Shown here: one piece after another, positions 8,092 to 16,461 of the stretch
Layout of the letters: every line of letters starts with the position of its first letter
Numbering within the stretch: position 1 is the stretch's first letter
Assembly: GCA_024639505.1 (NCBI GenBank)
Contig: JAHEIE010000010.1
Coordinates: 1-37,672, forward strand
Reading direction: 5' to 3'
DNA length: 37,672 nt
Source of the DNA: Crocinitomicaceae bacterium
Lineage (GTDB): Bacteria > Bacteroidota > Bacteroidia > Flavobacteriales_D > CAJJDF01
Translations under genes and position numbers: made by a program
Notes under the pieces: model-generated
Seen by the model: the letters and a program-made list of their open reading frames with translations, nothing else
What the model was told of the DNA's origin: nothing
Databases searched by the model: none

Positions 8092-8666
8092 TTGTTTTGC
8101 GCAAATAAGTCTTCTTCTACCAATTGGCAAATAATGTGTCCAATTAATATATGTGCTTCTTGAATTCTTGGAGTATCCTCGCAGGGAACTGGAATCAAAA
8201 AATCACACAATTCTTTCATTTTCCCACCTGTTTTTCCGGATAATCCAACTATCTGCATTCCTTGTTCTTTGGCTTGGATCATCGCATTCAGTACATTTTG
8301 GGAGTTTCCAGATGTAGAAATAGCAACCAAAATATCGCCTTTTCTTCCTTTTGCTTTTACGATACGGGCATAAATTTCTTGGTACGAGTAATCGTTGCCA
8401 ACGGCCGTGAGGTAAGAGGTGTTTACATGCAAAGCCTCAGAATTTAGTGGTTCTCTGTCAAAATAGAATTTACCAGACAATTCTGCCGCCAAATGTTGAG
8501 CATCTGCTGCACTTCCTCCGTTTCCACAGAAAAGCACTTTTCCATCGTTTTTGTAGCAATTCACAATGGAATCAGTAACGGTTTGAATTGTTTGAATCAA
8601 TTCACCATCTTCCAAAATTTGCTTTTTTACCTTAATTGATTGCTCTATTATGTGGTTTATTTTCAT
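8088..8666 (-). CDS. gmhA: Sedoheptulose-7-phosphate isomerase GmhA
   Basis: A cytoplasmic SIS-domain isomerase, 192 aa, the normal GmhA length. It turns sedoheptulose 7-phosphate into D-glycero-D-manno-heptose 7-phosphate, the first step toward activated heptose. The phosphosugar site CGNGGSAADAQHLAAELSG (47-65) and STSGNS (117-122) are intact. Residues matching the zinc ligands of the E. coli enzyme are visible as His58, Glu62, Gln169 and His177. It lies six bases after the GH3 fusion gene and overlaps the downstream HddC-GmhB gene by four bases, so the three are cotranscribed, and two successive steps of the same pathway are adjacent. Confidence 0.95.
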   Translation of the reverse strand: MKINHIIEQSIKVKKQILEDGELIQTIQTVTDSIVNCYKNDGKVLFCGNGGSAADAQHLAAELSGKFYFDREPLNSEALHVNTSYLTAVGNDYSYQEIYARIVKAKGRKGDILVAISTSGNSQNVLNAMIQAKEQGMQIVGLSGKTGGKMKELCDFLIPVPCEDTPRIQEAHILIGHIICQLVEEDLFAQNK

Positions 8667-8672
8667 CTCAAT

Positions 8673-11633
8673 TTATTTTTGAAGAAAAGAATTGTAAATC
8701 ACCTTTTCTATTCTTGTTCGGATGTCGTTCTTGACCAATTTCCAATTTTCTGCATCGGGATATACTCTATTTGATAAAAATATATAAACTAAATCATGCT
8801 CAGGATCCGCCCAAGCTCTTGTACCTGTAAATCCAGAGTGGCCATAACTTTTCATTGAAACAGCATCGCAAGTTGGCCCGTTTTCCAGATCCGTTGTAGG
8901 TTTATCAAAACCAATTCCTCTTCTGTTTTTTGTAACAGAATTGAGGTATGGCGCAGTTGTAAATTCTAGAATTGTAGAATCGCCAAAATAGGTATCCCCA
9001 CCATAAACTCCACCATTCAAAAATAATTGCATAATTGTAGCAAGTTCTGTAGAATTTGAGAATAATCCTGCATGTCCGCCAATTCCACCCATCATGGCAG
9101 CCGCCTGATCATGGACGTAACCCTGTATGAGTTGTTTCCTGAAAATGTTATCTTTTTCTGTAGGTGTGATTTGATTTTTATCAAATTTAGTTAATGGATT
9201 GTATGTAGTAAATTGCAACCCCAAAGGCTTGTAATAAAGACTATCAGCTATCAAGTCTAAACTTCGGTTAAATTTAGTTTCAATAATTTCTTTCAAAAAA
9301 TAATAACCTAAATCACTATATCGGTAATTTTTAGAAGAAAGTAATTCAGTACTAACAATTCGAGTAAGAATTGCTTTGTTGTAGTTTTTAAAAATGAAAA
9401 TATCCTTTGCAACTTCCGAGTTGTAGAATTCTGATTTTTTATCCGAATAAAAGCGCTTGTTTAAGTTTCCGTTTTCATCTAATGTGGCTGAATAAAAAGG
9501 AATCCAAGGCTTGAACTTAGCTTGGTGAGTCAACATTTCTTTCAAAATAACAGACTCATAATCAGTTCCTTTTACATACTCGGGCAAGTAATCGCCCAAA
9601 GTTTTATTCAAATCTATCTCGCCATTCTCCACCATTTTCATTAGGATTGCAGTAGTAGCGGCAACTTTTGTGATAGAAGCAAGGTCGTACAGTGTTTCGT
9701 TCCCTACTTTTTTAGAACCAGCAGAGTAAGTGTAGTTTCCAAAATTCTCCTGATAAATTATTTTACCTTCTTTGGCTACCAACACTTGACAACCAGGAAA
9801 GGCTCCGTCTTTTATTGCTTCTCTTGCAATCCAGCCTATTCCTGCTAGTTTTTTACTAGGAATTCCCAATTCTTCCGGCATCGCATACTTGAATCGAATA
9901 GGTTCTGTTTCTATTCCAGTTTCCACAGGAAATACAGAAGAACCAGTGACAGGAAGTTTACCTTTTGCTCCAATTCCTCCAAATATTAGTTGACCAACAA
10001 GATCTTGTGTGTACTCATTGTCTTCGTATGATACAATGATGGTTTCAATGTTTTTTGCATCGCCCAATTTAGCAAGAGCATAGGCATTTGTTGGGTAGTT
10101 AAGAATTACATGGTGATTCTTGGCAATGGAATTGATGATTAAAATGTCATTTTTGAATACTCCATAGCTGCCATTCATTTTGGTTCCGTGCAGGCTTACA
10201 ATCACTTTGTCATAACCTTTTAGTTTTTTCAACAAAGCATTTATGTTTTCTTGCGAAGCTTTTTTAGAAATACCAAAATGTGCCACTTTGGTGTATCTAC
10301 TCAACCCATTTTGAAATGAATTTGGAGATTTTTCTCCTATCACAACAGAAGCTATTTTTGTTGTGTCTAATCTTTTTATAGGAATCAAGTCAGTTTTGTT
10401 TTTAACTAAAGTAAGAGCATTTTCAAATAGAAGTTTATTCGTTAACTGAGAAGATTTTGGATTCAAATCAGACTTTAGGTTTTTGTCGAAAATTGTGTCA
10501 GTTGAAATATTCATCCACTGCTTAGCGTACAATATTTTCTTAACACTCTTCCACACTCGTTCTTTTGTTATTTCACCGTTTTTTATTGCTTTTTTTACTT
10601 CCTTAATAGCTGTAGGAACATCTTCAGAAAAAAGAAGAATGTCATTTCCTGCAATGAGTGCTTTCACATCCACAACGCCAGGTTTGTAATAAGAACTTAC
10701 TCCTTTCATATTCAAAGCATCAGTAAAAATCAATCCTTCAAAACCCATTTCGGTTTGTAATAAATCTGTCACCACTTTTTTGGAAAGAGTGGTGGCTGTA
10801 TTGGGAGTGCTATCCAGTGCAGGAATAAACAAATGAGCTACCATCATGCTACCAATTCCTTCTTTTATAAGTTGTTTGAATGGATAGAATTCAACAGAAT
10901 CGAGCCTTTTGTATTTGTGAGTAATTACGGGCAAAGCTTTGTGTGAATCTTTATCCGTGTCGCCATGCCCGGGGAAATGTTTGGCGCAAGCTAATACTCC
11001 GTTGTCTTGCATTCCTTGCATGTAAGCAATTCCTTTTTTTGTTACATTTTCTCTTTGCTCACCAAATGAACGGTAGTTAATAACCGGGTTTTTTCTATTG
11101 TTATTTACATCAATTACTGGAGCAAAGTTCACATGAATCCCAATGCGTTTGCAGTGAAGAGCCATTTCTTTTCCCATGTCGTAAATTAGTGAATCGTGCT
11201 GAATTGCACCCAAAGTCATTTGTTTTGGAAACTTAAAGGTATTTTGCAATCTCATTGGAAGTCCCCATTCTCCATCAATGGCAATCATCAAAGGAGTTTT
11301 GGCTTGAGATTGGTACAAATTGGTTAATTCTATTTCTTTTTCGGGTGTTCCTTGCATAAAAATAAGCCCCCCAAGATTGTAAGTAGAAACTAGGTTCGAA
11401 ATATAATTTTCATGCTCTTTTCCTTTGTTAGAATAGGCAGCAACCATAAACAATTGAGCAATTCTTTGATCTTCTGTTAGAGTATCAAACACAGAATCGG
11501 CCCAAGCATGATTCTGAGTAAGAAATTCGGGTGCTGTTTTTTTATTTTCCAAAATAGCTTCTGGAGCATTTGAAGTAGTGCTAAGCAAAAAGCTAGAAAT
11601 TGCCGCAACGGATAGGTAAAATAATGATTTCAT
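8673..11633 (-). CDS. Exported GH3 (NagZ-like) / class C beta-lactamase-like fusion
   Basis: 986 aa counted from the ATG at 11633, which gives a proper signal peptide (MKSLFYLSVAAISSFLL). The frame could be extended to a TTG at 11645, but this adds only four residues. Residues about 40-375 are a glycoside hydrolase family 3 domain of beta-N-acetylhexosaminidase type, with KHFPGHGDTDKDSH (218-231, containing the NagZ-type acid/base His) and the nucleophile Asp305 in TDALNMKG. A GH3 C-terminal-like domain follows to about 570. Residues 590-980 are a serine beta-lactamase/esterase domain with SITK (653-656), a YSD motif and HSGFTGT. It probably trims peptidoglycan fragments in the periplasm. First gene of the heptose operon, hinting at envelope recycling, though the link is not proven. 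Confidence 0.9.
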   Translation of the reverse strand: MKSLFYLSVAAISSFLLSTTSNAPEAILENKKTAPEFLTQNHAWADSVFDTLTEDQRIAQLFMVAAYSNKGKEHENYISNLVSTYNLGGLIFMQGTPEKEIELTNLYQSQAKTPLMIAIDGEWGLPMRLQNTFKFPKQMTLGAIQHDSLIYDMGKEMALHCKRIGIHVNFAPVIDVNNNRKNPVINYRSFGEQRENVTKKGIAYMQGMQDNGVLACAKHFPGHGDTDKDSHKALPVITHKYKRLDSVEFYPFKQLIKEGIGSMMVAHLFIPALDSTPNTATTLSKKVVTDLLQTEMGFEGLIFTDALNMKGVSSYYKPGVVDVKALIAGNDILLFSEDVPTAIKEVKKAIKNGEITKERVWKSVKKILYAKQWMNISTDTIFDKNLKSDLNPKSSQLTNKLLFENALTLVKNKTDLIPIKRLDTTKIASVVIGEKSPNSFQNGLSRYTKVAHFGISKKASQENINALLKKLKGYDKVIVSLHGTKMNGSYGVFKNDILIINSIAKNHHVILNYPTNAYALAKLGDAKNIETIIVSYEDNEYTQDLVGQLIFGGIGAKGKLPVTGSSVFPVETGIETEPIRFKYAMPEELGIPSKKLAGIGWIAREAIKDGAFPGCQVLVAKEGKIIYQENFGNYTYSAGSKKVGNETLYDLASITKVAATTAILMKMVENGEIDLNKTLGDYLPEYVKGTDYESVILKEMLTHQAKFKPWIPFYSATLDENGNLNKRFYSDKKSEFYNSEVAKDIFIFKNYNKAILTRIVSTELLSSKNYRYSDLGYYFLKEIIETKFNRSLDLIADSLYYKPLGLQFTTYNPLTKFDKNQITPTEKDNIFRKQLIQGYVHDQAAAMMGGIGGHAGLFSNSTELATIMQLFLNGGVYGGDTYFGDSTILEFTTAPYLNSVTKNRRGIGFDKPTTDLENGPTCDAVSMKSYGHSGFTGTRAWADPEHDLVYIFLSNRVYPDAENWKLVKNDIRTRIEKVIYNSFLQK

Positions 11634-11828
11634 AATAGACTTCAAAAATAAAATACAATGGAAGAATATGAGCAGTTCTCGTTCTTTTTTATCCCCATTT
11701 TAATTAACAAAATAACAATCAACAAAATTGTGCCACTTTCAATTTATATTAAAATGAAATTACCTTTTAGCTTACTCTTAACATATGCGCCAAAAAAACC
11801 TAGAAATAAAGAGTTTACTTTTAAGAGT

Positions 11829-11848
11829 AAAAAAAGCAGTTTTCTGCT
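11829..11848 (-). terminator. Terminator overlapping rodA stop
   Basis: On the minus strand AGCAG-AAAA-CTGCT is followed by seven T. The stem is short (5 bp) and begins inside the last bases of rodA. A second AT-rich palindrome (TTTACT/AGTAAA) follows within 25 bases. Confidence 0.5.
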
Positions 11849-13166
11849 ATCTAAAAGACTCTAATCTATCGGAGTCAAACTTCAATAATAAAAATATCAT
11901 AATACTGAATGAAAGCAGGGAAGAGCCTCCGTAGCTAAAGAAAGGCAATGGAATACCAATGATTGGAGCAAGACCCAACACCATGCCAATATTGATAGCG
12001 AAATGAATAAAAAAGATACTTGCAATGGAATACGCAAATACACGATTAAATGTAGAACGCTGCCTTTCGGCAATTGATATTATTTTTAAAATAAGAACCA
12101 TGTACATGGAAAACAAAATAAATCCTCCAAGAAAACCCCATTCTTCTGCCACGGTACAAAAAATAAAATCAGTGCTTTGCTCAGGAACTTGGCTGTAGGT
12201 ATCATTGGCTAAGGTTGCATTTTTGTATCCTTTTCCTAAAAATTTCCCTGATCCAATGGCAGATAATGCCTGATGCGAATTATATCCAACTCCCCGAGGA
12301 TCTTGTTTCAATCCCAAAATAATTTCTATTCTTACTCTTTGGTAGTGGTTTTCTGGAATTTTTTCAAAACCATATTTCATCATGGGTACGAGCACAATTG
12401 CAGCTAATGTCACCAAAATAATACGAATGTATTTGTTCTTTCTGTATCGTTGATAGGTTGTAACATTCACACCCATAGTTACCAAAATAGCTACAACAAT
12501 TAGTGTAAAAATAAAAATGTAATGAGCGTGAACCAAAAAGCCGAAAAATGGAGTGATTGTGTCTTTTATCAATAATGAAACCACTCCTACAATTACCAGC
12601 AAAAGTCCGTAAAGCAAAACGTTTCCAATGATTCCTTCTCTATAAAGAACCAATATAAACCCCAAGAATACCAATACAGTTCCCAAATCTGGTTGGCGGA
12701 GGATAAGAAAAACTGGCATAAAAATGATAATGGAAAGCCAAACTCTGGTTTGCTGTCGCAATAATATGGTGTTGGTGTTAGAAATGAAAAGTGCGACCAT
12801 CAAACTCACGGATATTTTGGCAAATTCGGCAGGTTGAATTCCAAAACTTCCTACTCCAAACCAAGCTTTAGCTCCATTTCTTTCTGTACCAATGAGCAAT
12901 ACCAAAACCAATAAAAGCATAGTAAAGGCATAAAAAACAGGAATAGATTTCTTAATGAATTCTTTGTCCAAAAGAAGAATTACTATCCCAATACAACTAC
13001 TTATTCCAAACCACATGATTTGTTTTCCGTAGGATTTACTCAAAGAAAATATAGATGAATAATTCTCGTCATACGTAGTGGAGAAGATGCTAAAAATTCC
13101 CAAAATTACGAGCAGGAAATATATTCCAAGTAGCTGTTTGTCTATATTTTTAAAAATATGATTCAT
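11847..13166 (-). CDS. rodA: Peptidoglycan glycosyltransferase RodA
   Basis: A SEDS-family polytopic membrane protein of 439 aa that polymerises lipid II during cell elongation. Family landmarks are GIQPAEFAK (109-117), RQPDLGT (157-163), the extracytoplasmic QDPRGVGYN segment whose Asp289 matches the essential SEDS aspartate, VPEQSTDFIF (327-336) and the C-terminal GIPLPFFSYGGSS. RodA rather than FtsW is supported by the tight pairing with the class B PBP immediately upstream (one base between stop and start) and by the absence of division genes. An insertion of extra membrane segments around 185-265 makes it somewhat longer than enteric RodA, as in other Bacteroidota. Confidence 0.93.
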   Translation of the reverse strand: MNHIFKNIDKQLLGIYFLLVILGIFSIFSTTYDENYSSIFSLSKSYGKQIMWFGISSCIGIVILLLDKEFIKKSIPVFYAFTMLLLVLVLLIGTERNGAKAWFGVGSFGIQPAEFAKISVSLMVALFISNTNTILLRQQTRVWLSIIIFMPVFLILRQPDLGTVLVFLGFILVLYREGIIGNVLLYGLLLVIVGVVSLLIKDTITPFFGFLVHAHYIFIFTLIVVAILVTMGVNVTTYQRYRKNKYIRIILVTLAAIVLVPMMKYGFEKIPENHYQRVRIEIILGLKQDPRGVGYNSHQALSAIGSGKFLGKGYKNATLANDTYSQVPEQSTDFIFCTVAEEWGFLGGFILFSMYMVLILKIISIAERQRSTFNRVFAYSIASIFFIHFAINIGMVLGLAPIIGIPLPFFSYGGSSLLSFSIMIFLLLKFDSDRLESFR

Positions 13167-13167
13167 T

Positions 13168-14970
13168 CTATGGAATTAGATTTGCATCAATGATCCTTTT
13201 TTCTTTGGCAGGATTGCTAATGCTGTCATTCAAGTATTTTTCTATCATCAAACTTGCAACTGGAGCAGCCCAAGTTCCACCAAATCCCGCATTTTCGATG
13301 TACACTGCAATAGCAATTTTTGGATTGTGTTTAGGAGCAAAAGCAATAAATACAGAGTGATCTTTTCCTCTGGAATTTTCTACCGTTCCTGTTTTTCCGC
13401 ACAATTCTATTCCTTCTATTCTGGCTCTGCTTGCGGTTCCGCCAGCTCCTTCTACCACTTGTTGCATGGCATCTGCTATGAGTTCAAATTTTTCAGAACC
13501 TATCTTTGTATACTGTTTTGATTGGTATAAATTATCAAGAGTACTTCCCTTAATACTTTTTATAAAATGAGGAAAATAAAAGTAACCTCTGTTTGCTATA
13601 ATGCAAGCAAGGTTTGCCATTTGATATGGAGTTACCAACATTTCGCCTTGTCCAATAGCCAAGGAGTTACATGTTCTGAAATTCCATCGCATGTTGTTCT
13701 TATACATTTTGTCGTAGGTTGCAGGTGAAGGAATATTACCAATTGAGTAGCCAGGGAAATCAATATTCAAATTCATTCCTAATCCGAAGGAAGTAACATA
13801 TTCGTTCCATATAGCTAATCCTTTTCTGGATTTTTCATGCATATCTTTCCCTTCATTCATGGTGCTCATTCGCTTGAATGTTTCATAAAAATAGGGGTTA
13901 CAAGATACCTTGATTGCATCGGGTAAACCTTGAACTGGATTGTGGTTGTGACAACCCACAAGACCTTTGTCGCATTGTATTTTTGTTGTTTTGTCAATAA
14001 TGCCTAGTTCCCAAGAAGATAAACCTTGCACCATCTTGAAAATTGAGCCTGGAGAGTAACGAGAAAGAAGTGCTCTGTTAAAAAGAGGCTTTAGAGAATC
14101 ATTTCGATACAATCTATTCCAGTTTTTACTCATTGTGTCGCCACTTAGCAAATTAGGATCAAAGGATGGAGCCGATACCATACTCAGAATTTCGCCCGTA
14201 GAAGGTTCTATGGCAACTACACAGCCTATTTTGTTCTGCATGAGTTGTTCTCCATACTTTTGTAAAACCAAATCAATGGAACTCATCAAATTGTTACCCG
14301 ATTTTGCTGTATCCGATTCGGTAAGTTGCTTCAAGTTTCCAAAAGCATCTCTTAAAAATTGATTTTTTCCTCTGCTTCCTCGCAAATCATCTTCGTAGAA
14401 TTTTTCTAAACCAGAAATTCCAATTCGATCTCCACCACGGTAGTATGGTTTTTTCTTTACTATTTCTCCATCTACTTCTCGCACATAACCAAGCAAGTGA
14501 GCTGCGGCATGACCAGGATAAGTTCTGATAGATTTTTCTACCATCGCAAATCCAGGATATTTATACATCAAAGAAGTAAATTTTGCTACATTCTGTTCGG
14601 GAATTGTCTTCACCAAAACTTGCTGGAGTCTGCGGTATCTTTTTAGTTCTTTCAGCTTTGTTTTGAGGGAATCTTTTGTTATTAATATCAGATTACATAA
14701 TTCTGTCGTGTCAAATTCTTGAATTTTGGAAGGAGTCAGCCTCAATTCATAAATTGTTTTGTTCGCTGCAAGTAATTTTCCGTTTCTATCAAAAATAAGA
14801 CCTCTTTCTGGCTCAATAATTCTCTTGGTTTCAGAAATTTTGAGAGATTCTTCGTTCCATTTTGGGCTCAATACCTGAACAAACAAAAGCCTAAGCGAAA
14901 AAATTATCCCTATTGAAATTACAATAGCAAGAATAACAATTTTTCTACTTTCGAAAGATTGGTTTGGCAT
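13168..14970 (-). CDS. mrdA: Penicillin-binding protein 2 (elongation transpeptidase)
   Basis: A class B PBP of 600 aa with one N-terminal membrane anchor (residues 10-30), a dimerisation/pedestal region including RGLIFDRNG (56-64), and a transpeptidase domain. Active-site motifs are intact: SIFK with nucleophile Ser309, SCN at 356-358 and KTG at 526-528. It cross-links glycan strands made by RodA; the two genes are separated by one base. Two cysteines close to the active site (333 and 340, with His341 and His343) resemble the metal-binding Cys/His cluster reported in some PBP2 proteins. It is the first gene of its transcript, divergent from trkA; mreB, mreC and mreD are not adjacent. Confidence 0.94.
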   Translation of the reverse strand: MPNQSFESRKIVILAIVISIGIIFSLRLLFVQVLSPKWNEESLKISETKRIIEPERGLIFDRNGKLLAANKTIYELRLTPSKIQEFDTTELCNLILITKDSLKTKLKELKRYRRLQQVLVKTIPEQNVAKFTSLMYKYPGFAMVEKSIRTYPGHAAAHLLGYVREVDGEIVKKKPYYRGGDRIGISGLEKFYEDDLRGSRGKNQFLRDAFGNLKQLTESDTAKSGNNLMSSIDLVLQKYGEQLMQNKIGCVVAIEPSTGEILSMVSAPSFDPNLLSGDTMSKNWNRLYRNDSLKPLFNRALLSRYSPGSIFKMVQGLSSWELGIIDKTTKIQCDKGLVGCHNHNPVQGLPDAIKVSCNPYFYETFKRMSTMNEGKDMHEKSRKGLAIWNEYVTSFGLGMNLNIDFPGYSIGNIPSPATYDKMYKNNMRWNFRTCNSLAIGQGEMLVTPYQMANLACIIANRGYFYFPHFIKSIKGSTLDNLYQSKQYTKIGSEKFELIADAMQQVVEGAGGTASRARIEGIELCGKTGTVENSRGKDHSVFIAFAPKHNPKIAIAVYIENAGFGGTWAAPVASLMIEKYLNDSISNPAKEKRIIDANLIP

Positions 14971-15008
14971 TTTTGTGTAGCTCTTTTTTGGGTGAATGAA
15001 TAGAGATT

Positions 15009-15016
15009 CAAAGATA
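15009..15016 (-). promoter_or_regulatory. -7 box (TATCTTTG) for mrdA-rodA
   Basis: Exact TAnnTTTG match on the minus strand, 38 bases before the mrdA start. No -33 TTTG at ideal spacing; the nearest TTTG is 27 bases upstream. Confidence 0.5.
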
Positions 15017-15078
15017 CACGGTTTATTCCATTTTTTAGTTTACCAAAGAAGATAATTTATTTTTAGGTTTAAAAAAGC

Positions 15079-15086
15079 TAACTTTG
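15079..15086 (+). promoter_or_regulatory. -7 box (TAACTTTG) for trkA-trkH
   Basis: Exact TAnnTTTG match 31 bases before the trkA ATG, giving a leader of roughly 25 bases. The -33 region is only T-rich. Confidence 0.55.
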
Positions 15087-15117
15087 TCTGTTAATTCCAG
15101 AATTTTTAACCATACTT

Positions 15118-16458
15118 ATGAAGATAATTATCACCGGAGCAGGGGATGTAGGCTATCATCTTGCTAAAATGCTTTCGAGCGAATTGCAAGATATTTATGT
15201 GATAGATGAAGATGAATCTAGGTTGGATTACGTGCAATCTCATATTGATATTTTTCCTATTTTGGGTGATGCAAAATCTTTTGAGATATTATCAGAAGCC
15301 AAAGTAAATCAATGTGATTTGTTGATAGCTGTTACTTCATCCGAAGAGACAAATTTACTTGTTTCTATCATGGCCAAAAAGTATGGAGCTAAAAAGACCA
15401 TTGCGAGAGTTAGTACTCTTGAGAATCTGTCGGATGATAGACAAGAAATGTTCAAGGATTTGGGTATAGATACTTTAATTTCTCCAGATATATTAGCAGC
15501 AGAAGAGATTGAAAGGCTGGTAAAAAAATCAGCTTTTACAGACAATATCGAATTTGAAGGAGGAAAACTGACTGTTTTTGGAATTGCAATTGGTGATAAA
15601 TCAAAACTCCGAGATCAAACGGTTGGTGAAAGTTCTTATTTGAATCCAAACCTGTCATTTAAACCCATTGCTATTCATAGAAACGAAGGAACTATTATAG
15701 TAAATAGAGACACAACGATTAGAGAGCATGATATTGTGTATTTCATTTCAACTCCAGAATCTATTGATAAAATCACAGAATTTTGCGATCAAAAATGTTT
15801 TGAAATAAGAAACATTATGATTTTGGGAGGAAATAGATTGGGTGAATTAACAGCCAGAATATTTCAGGATAATTACAAAGTAATTGTGATAGAAGGAGAT
15901 GAGAAAAAATGCGAAATGCTGGCCAATAACCTCAACAACACACTTATTTTGAATATTGATGGGAGAGATGTAGAAACAATGAAAGAGGAAGGTTTGGGAG
16001 ATATGGATGCACTCATTTCTGTGACTCAAAATTCTGAAACAAATATCATTTCTTCGCTTGTGGCCAAAAATCATGGAGTAAGGAAGACAATTGCCCGAGT
16101 AGAAAATATTGATTACATCCACTTGTCTCAAAATATTGGGGTAGATACACTTATCAATAAAAAAGTAATTGCGGCAAGCAATATTTTTAAGCACATCAGA
16201 AAAGGACATGTAGATGCCATAGCAAACTTACATGGAGTAGATGCCGAAATTATTGAGTTTACGGTAAAGCCAAATTCTAAAGTGACTCAAAAAAGAATAA
16301 AGAATCTTAAGTTTCCAAAAACAGCAAATATTTCTGGAGTGATTCGTGGAGATGAAAGTTTAATTCCATTTGGAGATTTTCAATTGAACGAGGGCGACAA
16401 AGCCGTTGTGTTTTGTTTGACTCAATCTATTCACCAAATAGAAAGGTATTTTCAATAA
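15118..16458 (+). CDS. trkA: Trk potassium uptake regulator TrkA
   Basis: Cytoplasmic NAD-binding gating subunit of the Trk K+ system, 446 aa, the usual length for the double-RCK form. The first half opens with the Rossmann loop GAGDVGYHLA (7-16) and acidic residues after strand two (VIDEDE). The second repeat begins with GGNRLGELTA near residue 240 and VIVIEGDE. Each half ends with a TrkA-C-like lobe (KLRDQTVGES; SKVTQKRIKNL). It is followed after three bases by trkH, so the channel and its gate are translated together. TrkA binds nucleotide and controls opening of the TrkH pore. Confidence 0.95.
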   Translation: MKIIITGAGDVGYHLAKMLSSELQDIYVIDEDESRLDYVQSHIDIFPILGDAKSFEILSEAKVNQCDLLIAVTSSEETNLLVSIMAKKYGAKKTIARVSTLENLSDDRQEMFKDLGIDTLISPDILAAEEIERLVKKSAFTDNIEFEGGKLTVFGIAIGDKSKLRDQTVGESSYLNPNLSFKPIAIHRNEGTIIVNRDTTIREHDIVYFISTPESIDKITEFCDQKCFEIRNIMILGGNRLGELTARIFQDNYKVIVIEGDEKKCEMLANNLNNTLILNIDGRDVETMKEEGLGDMDALISVTQNSETNIISSLVAKNHGVRKTIARVENIDYIHLSQNIGVDTLINKKVIAASNIFKHIRKGHVDAIANLHGVDAEIIEFTVKPNSKVTQKRIKNLKFPKTANISGVIRGDESLIPFGDFQLNEGDKAVVFCLTQSIHQIERYFQ

Positions 16459-16461
16459 AAA

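Noticed and set aside
8092-8130. Upstream start for the HddC-GmhB gene
   Set aside because: The added 13 residues (MPIGRRRLICAKQ) lie inside gmhA and precede the conserved nucleotidyltransferase start; the ATGA overlap at 8091 is the usual coupling.
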